Positions 1-5,135 of a DNA stretch of 8,072 nt are shown piece after piece (position 1 is the stretch's first letter; every line of letters begins with the position of its first letter). A model generated the notes under the pieces. That model had not been told where the DNA came from. It did no database searches and worked only from the letters and a program-made list of their open reading frames with translations. Source of the DNA: Planctomycetaceae bacterium (lineage in GTDB: Bacteria > Planctomycetota > Planctomycetia > Planctomycetales > Planctomycetaceae); NCBI GenBank assembly GCA_020426125.1, contig JAGQQQ010000383.1, forward strand, positions 1 to 8,072, read 5' to 3'. The translations under genes were made by a program, and so were the position numbers.

Positions 1-172
1 TACCGCCGCCAGTGGACATCTGAATGATGCCGTCGGACTTCTTGTCAGCGAACCCTTTGAGGGCAGCGTTCAGGGTGACAATCGAAGTGATGTTGATGGC
101 CGGATACGCATAGTTCCCTTCCTGGGCGGCATCCAGCATCGCGGCGTACTGGGTGGGGGTGGCAATGGGCAT
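1..172 (-). CDS. fba: Class II fructose-bisphosphate aldolase, N-terminal part (runs off left edge)
   Basis: This enzyme cleaves fructose 1,6-bisphosphate to dihydroxyacetone phosphate and glyceraldehyde 3-phosphate, and makes the reverse condensation in gluconeogenesis, in the cytoplasm. The 57 visible residues begin MPIATPTQYAAMLDAAQEG, continue through YAYPAINITS and TLNAALKGFA, and end SDGIIQMSTGGG. These are the opening strands of the class II (zinc-dependent) aldolase TIM barrel and are closest in my memory to the long actinobacterial/planctomycete type. The zinc-binding histidines lie further on, outside the window, so class II is assigned from N-terminal similarity alone. The start is ATG at 172-170, with a GAGGA ribosome binding site at 185-181, eight bases upstream. 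The gene is divergent from the sugar isomerase gene to the right. Family identity is fairly sure; completeness beyond the edge is unknown. Confidence 0.9.
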   Translation of the reverse strand, partial: MPIATPTQYAAMLDAAQEGNYAYPAINITSIVTLNAALKGFADKKSDGIIQMSTGGG

Positions 173-431
173 GGATTGGGTCCTCGGTTGAGGGTCAGGA
201 TGGCAGCGTCGTACCATCGGAACAAACTGAATCGGTCGCTACGCGAACGGCACACTGTCTACGGGGCAAACCGAAGACCGCCCGGAGAGTCTCCCCAGGT
301 GAAACGGATCGAGCACAGACATCCGCGAGAACAGAGAGGAATGGGCTTGCGTATCACGTTCGTACGCGCGAGCGTATAATATCTTCTGGCTTTTGAAACA
401 CCATCCTGCGGCTTCAAACAAGCGAAAATCG
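173..431. promoter_or_regulatory. Divergent intergenic control region between fba and the sugar isomerase gene
   Basis: No convincing gene lies here. Open frames that cross it on both strands have no ribosome binding site or recognisable family and look like chance or shadows. It must hold the fba promoter (leftward) and the isomerase promoter (rightward). Visible elements are the fba ribosome binding site (185-181), an 11-bp near-palindrome GGAGAGTCTCC at 284-294, and a group of GCGTA half-sites with a TATAAT box at 349-380. I could not pick a credible leftward -35/-10 pair for fba. Confidence 0.5.
375..380 (+). promoter_or_regulatory. TATAAT, probable -10 box for the sugar isomerase gene
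   Basis: A perfect TATAAT stands about 51 bases before the preferred ATG at 432. No good -35 hexamer lies 16-18 bases upstream, so the promoter would be weak or activator-dependent, or the match could be chance. A transcript starting near 387 would leave almost no leader for the upstream TTG at 393 but about 45 bases for the ATG at 432, which favours the latter start. The box overlaps an inverted repeat TACGC-gcga-GCGTA (363-376). Confidence 0.45.
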
Positions 432-1253
432 ATGGAACTGGGACTGATCAACTCCGCATGGGCCCAAGCCGGTCGGGAAACGGCATGGGGGATTACCAAA
501 ACCAAGGAGATTGGGTTTGACACCATCGATATCTTTACGGATCCGTTAGACATCGACATTCGTGAGCGACGACTGATCAAGCGGGAATGTGATCGGGTGG
601 GGCTGCCGATTCGCTCAATCTGCTGCGTTGCGACTGGACTGATGGATTTCAATCCGAGTGTCCAGCGGTTTCATCTGGACCGGTGTCGGAGATATCTGGA
701 TCTCGTCTACGAGTATGAAGCGGACAACCTGCTGCTCGTGTTGGGGGAATACATCTGGAATCAGGAAGTCATCCCTCCTGAAGAACAGTGGCAAACCGCT
801 GTGAGCAATTGCCGAGACCTTGCGGAATATGCTGAGAATCTGGGCGTGAAGATCGCGTTGGAATTGGAGCCGTTTCCGTTGTCGTTGTTGAACAACGTGG
901 ACCGGATGGTGCGGTTCATCGACGATGTCGATCATTCCGCACTCGCAGCGAACATCGATATTTCCCATCTGCTGTTGGCGGATGTGGAACCTGCGGAGAT
1001 TCAGCGGCTGAAAGGGAAGGCGATCCATGTCCACATCTCCGACTGCGACGGCAAAAAACATGGCGACCTTCCCCCCGGGCGAGGGGTGGTGAACTTCGAA
1101 CCGTATCTGGAAGAGATCAAACGGCTGGAAATGGACGGGGCGATCTCAATCGAACTGGAATATTCGCCCGAGCCTGACAAGATCGAGGACTGGGTTCGTG
1201 AGGCGTACGAATCGACGGCTAGGTTGCTCTCAGCTGCCGGACTGAGAGGATAG
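432..1253 (+). CDS. Sugar phosphate isomerase/epimerase (xylose isomerase-like TIM barrel)
   Basis: A 273-residue protein of the AP endonuclease 2/xylose isomerase-like TIM-barrel family, which includes D-tagatose 3-epimerase, hydroxypyruvate isomerase and inosose enzymes. These isomerise or epimerise sugars or sugar acids using one divalent metal ion in the cytoplasm. The expected metal/catalytic residues are visible by position: Glu144 (or Glu146) in ALELEPF, Asp176 and His179 in NIDISH, His201 in HVHISDCDG, and Glu241 in ISIELEY. An Arg217 in the loop PPGRG sits where tagatose epimerases bind substrate. Length is normal for the family. I chose ATG at 432 because the protein then opens MELGLINSAW, a typical first strand. 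An in-frame TTG at 393 would add 13 polar residues and sits too close to the TATAAT box. Neither start has a strong ribosome binding site. The substrate cannot be told from sequence; divergence from fba hints at carbohydrate use. Confidence 0.85.
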   Translation: MELGLINSAWAQAGRETAWGITKTKEIGFDTIDIFTDPLDIDIRERRLIKRECDRVGLPIRSICCVATGLMDFNPSVQRFHLDRCRRYLDLVYEYEADNLLLVLGEYIWNQEVIPPEEQWQTAVSNCRDLAEYAENLGVKIALELEPFPLSLLNNVDRMVRFIDDVDHSALAANIDISHLLLADVEPAEIQRLKGKAIHVHISDCDGKKHGDLPPGRGVVNFEPYLEEIKRLEMDGAISIELEYSPEPDKIEDWVREAYESTARLLSAAGLRG

Positions 1254-1338
1254 ATAGACGAATTTCGGGAAAAATTTGGCGCCTCATGACGCCGCCTGAC
1301 GTTTCTTGGGAACGGGACAATAGAGAGGACGCTCAACA

Positions 1339-2283
1339 ATGGTCAGTATTCAGAACATTCTCGTCGGTGTGGATTTGCAGGGGGATCCGTTACAGCAGAC
1401 GGATCAGTCGGCTCGAGCGGTGCGAGGGGCTCTGCGCGTGGCTCAACTCTTTAGCGCCAAATTGACGTTGATGACGGTGTTCAAGTCGCCCCCCGTCGAA
1501 ACGGCAGAACTGATGGAGTCGGATGAGAACCCGCTCTCCCCGGAGAAAGCAGCCCGAGCCGTGCATTCGGAGATTGCCGAGCAGGCCAAAGAGATGGGAG
1601 TGGCAATCGAGTCCAAAATCACCCACGGCCCCCCCGCCGAAACACTGATCAAAGAGGTCCTGAGATCAGGAGCCGATCTGCTCGTGGCCGGGGCGAGACA
1701 ACGATCCGCCGCTTCCCGAATGATCTTCGGAAGCACGTCTCAAGATTTGTTACGCCAGTGTCCTTGCCCCTTGTGGATTCCTCGTGAAGGATCCTTCGAT
1801 GGGGACATCTCCACGATTGTCGCTGCCGACAACCTGGAGTCAGTCGGAGAGAAGGTGCTGCAATTCGCCGTTTCGGCCGCCCAGTTCAGCAACTCTCGCA
1901 TGCTCGTCTTGCATGCCGTGCAATATCCCCTGGAAGGGGGCTTGCTGCGAACCGAAGCGCCTGCGGAAGAGCTGGAGGAATACAAACGGAAAGTCAAAGA
2001 CGAAGCCGAGGCCGAGATCGCCAAACGATTGACCCACACCGACTATCGCACGATTCAGGAGGGAACGGTGATCGAAGTCGAGGCGGGACCGCCTGAAGCG
2101 GTGATTGAAGATGCCGTGCGAGAACATCAGGCAGACTTGTTGGTGATTGGCACGATCGCGAGAAAGGGTCTGTCCGGATTGCTGTTGGGGAATTCCGTCG
2201 AGCGGGTCCTCTCCGAGATTCCCTGCTCTGTCCTCGCAATCAAGCCGGATGACTTCGAGTGTCCCATTTCGCTGGACTCCTAG
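1339..2283 (+). CDS. UspE-like tandem universal stress protein
   Basis: A 314-residue cytoplasmic protein made of two Usp (alpha/beta Rossmann-like) domains, about residues 1-148 and 155-303. Each begins with a beta strand (QNILVGVD; STIVAADN) and ends with the usual CPxPLWIP or CSVLAIKP strand. The length and the tail IKPDDFECPISLDS closely resemble E. coli UspE (about 316 residues, IKPD...TPVELD). Universal stress proteins support survival under starvation, oxidative or energy stress; the exact role of UspE types is poorly known. The ATP-binding pattern Gly-x2-Gly-x9-Gly-Ser/Thr is altered in both halves: Gly118-x2-Gln121-x9-Gly131-Ser132 in the first and Gly271-x2-Ala274-x9-Gly284-Asn285 in the second. 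Nucleotide binding may therefore be weak or absent, as for UspE. The ATG at 1339 has a GAGAGGA ribosome binding site at 1323-1329, nine bases upstream. It lies 85 bp after the isomerase gene and could be co-transcribed with it. Confidence 0.92.
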   Translation: MVSIQNILVGVDLQGDPLQQTDQSARAVRGALRVAQLFSAKLTLMTVFKSPPVETAELMESDENPLSPEKAARAVHSEIAEQAKEMGVAIESKITHGPPAETLIKEVLRSGADLLVAGARQRSAASRMIFGSTSQDLLRQCPCPLWIPREGSFDGDISTIVAADNLESVGEKVLQFAVSAAQFSNSRMLVLHAVQYPLEGGLLRTEAPAEELEEYKRKVKDEAEAEIAKRLTHTDYRTIQEGTVIEVEAGPPEAVIEDAVREHQADLLVIGTIARKGLSGLLLGNSVERVLSEIPCSVLAIKPDDFECPISLDS

Positions 2284-2303
2284 CCACATTACAGGCTAAG
2301 TTC

Positions 2304-2317
2304 CTGACAGTTGTCAG
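2304..2317. promoter_or_regulatory. Perfect inverted repeat CTGACA-gt-TGTCAG, operator-like
   Basis: Two perfect 6-bp arms separated by 2 bp lie in the 81-bp gap between the Usp stop and the preferred SUFU start, about 48 bp before that start. The compact symmetric shape is that of a site for a dimeric repressor or activator. As RNA, the 2-base spacer would force a partly opened stem, so a DNA site is likelier than a hairpin. I do not recognise the cognate regulator. It overlaps the upstream in-frame TTG at 2311, which argues against that TTG as the translation start. Confidence 0.4.
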
Positions 2318-2364
2318 TGGTCATTCGGACCTCTTCTCGTGAACCCCGACATCGGAGCAGTTTG

Positions 2365-3225
2365 TTGGCCATCATCTTTCATTGCCCGGAATGTGATAAG
2401 GAATACCGCGTCGACCGTTCCAAGGCGGGGAAGAAGGGGAAATGCAAAGAGTGTGGGAACGAACTCCGAGTTCCCGTTCCCCAAGAGGGAATTCCCGAGA
2501 CGGGCGATGTCGAACTCTCCCCCAGCGGTTCGCTGGTCTATCGGCACGAGGAACGCAAGATTCCGTTCCAACCGACGATGGGAGACAGCGAAAACATCGA
2601 ATTGATCTCCGATCACATTGAGGAACATCTCGGGCCGGTTGCCGGAGTTCTGCACGAAATTGTCTCCGATCTGGTGCACATCGACATCCACGTCGTGGAA
2701 CCGACTGAGGAGAATCCCGTCTATCGGCTGGTCACCAGCGGGATGAGTGAAGCCCCGATGAATGTTCCCGAAGGGGCCGAGGACTTCCGCTTCGCGGAGT
2801 TGATGGTCACGCTGCCCGGGGACTGGCCGATGGAGCAGTCGGACTGGGAGGATGAAGCGAATTACTGGCCGCTACGATGGTTGAAAATGCTGGCCCGGTT
2901 CCCGCATGAATACGATACCTGGCTGGGCTATGGTCATACCATCCCCAATGGCGATCCGCCAGAACCGTTTGACGAGACCACGAAACTCTGCTGTGCCTTG
3001 TTGCTCGTGTCACCGACTGTCCCCGATGAGTTCCTCACCCTGGAAGTCTCCCCCGAGAAGGCGATCCACTTCTACTCCTTCATCCCATTGTATGAAGAAG
3101 AAGTCCGGTTCAAACTCGACAAAGGCGTCGATGATCTCACGGACCGATTTGACAAACACGGGATCGACGACATGATCAATCCGCAGCGAAAGAATGTTTG
3201 CTCCCGGTCCTGGAAGTTGTGGTGA
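2365..3225 (+). CDS. Zinc ribbon-SUFU (Suppressor of fused) domain protein
   Basis: A 286-residue protein with two parts. Residues 5-36 form a zinc ribbon, Cys7-x2-Cys10 and Cys27-x2-Cys30, in FHCPECDKEYRV and KGKCKECGNELRVP, like the short CPxC fingers common at planctomycete N-termini. Residues of about 75-280 are a Suppressor of fused domain: HIDIHVVEP, FRFAELMVTLPGDW, WPLRWLKMLARFPHEYDTWL, LLLVSP, IHFYSFIPLYEEE and a closing DMINPQRKNVC. In animals SUFU restrains Gli factors in Hedgehog signalling. Bacterial SUFU-like proteins have been proposed as immunity proteins of polymorphic toxins, but no toxin gene adjoins this one. The start is set at TTG 2365 because GGAG (2354-2357) stands seven bases before it and the protein then opens MAIIFHCPEC. 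The longer frame from TTG 2311 would add 18 residues and overlap an operator-like palindrome. No signal peptide or membrane segment is seen. Partner and function are unknown; the domain call is confident. Confidence 0.87.
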   Translation: MAIIFHCPECDKEYRVDRSKAGKKGKCKECGNELRVPVPQEGIPETGDVELSPSGSLVYRHEERKIPFQPTMGDSENIELISDHIEEHLGPVAGVLHEIVSDLVHIDIHVVEPTEENPVYRLVTSGMSEAPMNVPEGAEDFRFAELMVTLPGDWPMEQSDWEDEANYWPLRWLKMLARFPHEYDTWLGYGHTIPNGDPPEPFDETTKLCCALLLVSPTVPDEFLTLEVSPEKAIHFYSFIPLYEEEVRFKLDKGVDDLTDRFDKHGIDDMINPQRKNVCSRSWKLW

Positions 3226-3399
3226 GTGGAATGTCCCGCTCTCGATCGACGTCGAATCTTTGGAGTGCGGAGACTCGTTACCGTTGTCTTTCTCCCCTCA
3301 TGATCGCTTCGGCGTAAGACCGCCCCGCGTGAGATTTCCGACATTCTTTCCGCGAAGAAAATCAAACTGGGATGAGCCCAGAATCAAGGGACACGAATT
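3226..3399 (+). promoter_or_regulatory. Leader region of proC with a small hairpin
   Basis: This 174-bp gap has no credible gene. A short stem CTGGG-atgag-CCCAG (3367-3381) lies directly before the proC ribosome binding site AAGGGA (3386-3391). It is too short and lacks a T-run, so it is not a terminator; it could affect translation or be chance. I found no clear -35/-10 pair. Confidence 0.3.
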
Positions 3400-4206
3400 A
3401 TGTCGACATCCGTGGGTTTCATCGGGGCCGGGAAAATGGCCACCGCACTCGCCTCCGGCCTCATTCAATCCGGCTTCACAGTCGGGGACGCGGTCTGGGC
3501 AACGGACGTCAGTGAATCCGCCTTGGAGAATTTCACACAACAGACAGGGGCCTGCTCGGCATCGAGTGCGAAAGACTTGCTCGCCAAGTCCTCCGTCGTC
3601 GTGCTCGCGGTGAAGCCGCAGGTGATGGCCGCCGTTCTCGACCAGATCGCGTCTGAAGTGACAGCCGACCACTTGGTTGTCTCCATCGCGGCGGGGATTC
3701 CCTTGTCGACATTCGAAGCCAAGTTACAGGATCGACGAGTTGTTCGCGTCATGCCCAATACCCCGGCTCTGGTGCGAGCCGGCGCCGCCGGATACTCGCG
3801 AGGATCGCACGCCACCGCAAACGATGCGAAACTTGTGGAGTCGATGCTGTCGACCGTCGGAATCGCCTGCGAGGTTCCAGAATCCTTGCTGGATGCCGTG
3901 ACGGGACTGTCCGGGAGTGGACCAGCGTATGTCTTTGAAATCATCGAAGCGCTCAGCGACGGCGGCGTCCTCGCCGGTCTCCCCCGTGACATCTCCACGA
4001 GGCTCGCGGCGCAGACACTCTTGGGGGCGGCAAAAATGGTCCTGGAAACCGACCAGCATCCCGGATTCCTCAAAGATCAGGTCACCAGCCCCGGAGGAAC
4101 CACCATCGCGGGATTGCATCAACTCGAGCAACGCGGGGTTCGAGGCGCATTGATGACAGCGGTTCAATCCGCCACCGAGCGATCCAGGGAGTTGGGTCGA
4201 GGGTAG
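3400..4206 (+). CDS. proC: Pyrroline-5-carboxylate reductase
   Basis: ProC reduces 1-pyrroline-5-carboxylate to L-proline with NAD(P)H, the last step of proline synthesis, in the cytoplasm as an oligomer. The 268-residue length is normal. The N-terminal Rossmann fold carries VGFIGAGKM (residues 5-13, glycines 6, 9 and 11), followed by VVVLAVKPQ (66-74), VSIAAGIPL (94-102) and RVMPNTPALV (116-125). The C-terminal all-alpha dimer domain has the family signature: GLSGSGPAYVFE (169-180) and DQVTSPGGTT (226-235), which form the substrate pocket. The ATG at 3400 is well supported by AAGGGA at 3386-3391, eight bases upstream, and by the glycine motif starting six residues in. It follows the SUFU gene by 174 bp with no functional link that I can see. 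No frameshift or missing motif. This is the best-supported gene of the window. Confidence 0.97.
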   Translation: MSTSVGFIGAGKMATALASGLIQSGFTVGDAVWATDVSESALENFTQQTGACSASSAKDLLAKSSVVVLAVKPQVMAAVLDQIASEVTADHLVVSIAAGIPLSTFEAKLQDRRVVRVMPNTPALVRAGAAGYSRGSHATANDAKLVESMLSTVGIACEVPESLLDAVTGLSGSGPAYVFEIIEALSDGGVLAGLPRDISTRLAAQTLLGAAKMVLETDQHPGFLKDQVTSPGGTTIAGLHQLEQRGVRGALMTAVQSATERSRELGRG

Positions 4207-4640
4207 CACCGAGAGGATATGGTCGAATCTTGGTTGTTCCGACACTCGATGCCCTCAAAATTGGATCAAGATCCCGCGGGTGTGATGCCGATGAACTTGA
4301 CAACCGCAGTGGTTCGGTGGTCGATGAAGGACTATCTCGAACGCCTGCGAAAGGTAGGCAATCTACGCGTGACTGCACGACAAAGAACTCCCCCAGAATT
4401 TGCCTGGAAAATCGAATTTGGTGGCCTTTTTCGTTGAAGTTTTGTGTTTCGATTGCTAGCGTAAATTCATAAAAGGTGCGACATATCCAGGATGGCTCGC
4501 ACCTCGCCAATCGGTCTTTTTCAATTGACGCGGTCGTCCATCCGAGGTCACCCCGCTTGATTGCGGTTCGTGTGCAGGCCTCTCCGTAAATCGCGGAGTG
4601 TGGAGCGGCTCTTTTTCCTTGAGTTGAAGGGAGAATTCAA
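4207..4640. other. Gene-poor 434-bp stretch between proC and the small protein gene
   Basis: No frame here looks like a real protein. A 72-codon frame at 4219 has an SD-like GAGAGGA only one base before its ATG and no recognisable family; the other frames are low-complexity chance products. The left part is featureless apart from an isolated TTGACA at 4297-4302 with no matching -10. The right part (about 4430-4640) is less GC-rich at first. It holds an 8-bp inverted repeat (4474-4504), a small stem CTCCG/CGGAG (4582-4598) and two T-runs (4516-4520, 4612-4616). It may contain a promoter and a structured leader for the small gene at 4641, or a small RNA; I cannot decide by eye. Confidence 0.5.
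4474..4504. repeat. Inverted repeat AGGTGCGA...TCGCACCT, hairpin-forming
   Basis: Two perfect 8-bp arms (4474-4481 and 4497-4504) enclose 15 bases, inside which CCA (4487-4489) can pair with TGG (4493-4495), giving a stem with an internal loop. On the minus strand the second arm is followed at once by TTTATGAATTT, so it resembles a weak leftward terminator, although no minus-strand gene is seen here. On the plus strand a TTTTT run comes 11 bases after the stem. It might alternatively be the first hairpin of a leader for the gene at 4641, or an operator. Confidence 0.45.
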
Positions 4641-4823
4641 ATGGATTCGACACTCATCGTTGGTTCGGCTCAGGATGCTGATCCGGTCGAAGAAATCCGC
4701 ATGCGAACTTGGGCTCGCCGGAATTATGCTCCCATTGATGAGCGGAAGAACGACTGGCATCCCGTCATCTTGGATGAAATGCGTCGCAAAGATGGGGAAG
4801 ATCAGCCGCATTCCGCCAAGTAG
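4641..4823 (+). CDS. Small conserved-looking hypothetical protein, 60 residues
   Basis: I cannot assign a function. The 60-residue product is soluble and charged, with no signal peptide, membrane segment or cysteine. A central block RTWARRNYAP (22-31) is followed by DWHPVILDEMRRKD (38-51), rich in Trp, Arg, Asp and Glu; the second half could form one amphipathic helix. I recall similar short RxWARxNYVP...WHPxxLDEM proteins in planctomycete genomes, but this is memory, not a search. Translation is well supported: GGGAG at 4629-4633 lies seven bases before the ATG, and the reading frame runs cleanly to TAG. A strong terminator lies about 70 bp downstream, so it appears to be a complete monocistronic unit. 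It could be a regulatory or adaptor protein, but nothing in the sequence shows this. Confidence 0.72.
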   Translation: MDSTLIVGSAQDADPVEEIRMRTWARRNYAPIDERKNDWHPVILDEMRRKDGEDQPHSAK

Positions 4824-4894
4824 TCTCTTGGTTACTTGACCCAGTCTCCGACTGATCCACCGACTGCTTGAACCGAGGCATGTCGCATTGAATT

Positions 4895-4935
4895 GGCCGC
4901 GCCGGTGTGATTTCCACCGACGCGGCCCGTTCTTT
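4895..4935 (+). terminator. Intrinsic terminator after the small protein gene
   Basis: A 13-bp GC-rich stem, GGCCGCGCCGGTG (4895-4907) with CACCGACGCGGCC (4915-4927), closes a 7-base loop and has a single C-A mismatch (4902/4920). It is followed within two bases by the T-rich TTCTTT (4930-4935). This is a classic rho-independent shape reading rightward. It separates the small gene from the helicase, which must then have its own promoter in 4936-5135. Confidence 0.7.
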
Positions 4936-5040
4936 GCGCGGATGTCGAAATTCCCCTTGCGGAGGAATTGCTTCGAGACAACGACTGACGCCCGGTTTCG
5001 CCTTGCTTCGATCAATCTGTTTTGCGGGATGGCGAGTGGT

Positions 5041-5046
5041 TAGAAT
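5041..5046 (+). promoter_or_regulatory. TAGAAT, possible -10 box for the helicase gene
   Basis: TAGAAT matches the -10 consensus at five of six positions and lies 89 bp before the preferred helicase start, after the terminator. No good -35 hexamer stands 16-18 bases upstream, so this is only a candidate. The rest of 4936-5135 shows no gene and no other clear signal. Confidence 0.25.
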
Positions 5047-5135
5047 GCCGTTCACGTTGATTCTCAGGGGGCTAACGGCGCGATCCCGTCGTGATTGCTG
5101 CCGACTTCTCCATCGCGTTCCATTCCGGAAGATCC

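Noticed and set aside
284..294. Near-palindrome GGAGAGTCTCC in the divergent gap
   Set aside because: Five-base arms around one base are short and do not extend; expected by chance in GC-rich sequence, so not raised as a finding.
239..652. 137-codon minus-strand frame across the fba/isomerase gap
   Set aside because: It overlaps the start of the well-supported isomerase, has no family resemblance and would block the divergent promoters.
1278..1293. GGCG...CGCC stem between the isomerase and usp genes
   Set aside because: Only four base pairs with an eight-base loop and no T-run; too weak for a terminator.
3465..4073. 202-codon minus-strand frame inside proC
   Set aside because: It is a shadow of proC, whose complete motif set leaves no doubt about the coding strand.
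4297..4302. Perfect TTGACA, possible -35 box
   Set aside because: No acceptable -10 hexamer lies 16-18 bases downstream (the bases there read GTCGATG).
4219..4437. 72-codon plus-strand frame directly after proC, with GAGAGGA just before its ATG
   Set aside because: The SD-like sequence is only one base from the ATG, too close to work. The frame is simply the continuation of the proC frame past its stop, and the protein has no recognisable motif.
4230..4472. 80-codon plus-strand frame from a TTG
   Set aside because: No ribosome binding site at a fitting distance, mixed low-complexity composition and overlap with other chance frames; nothing suggests a real protein.
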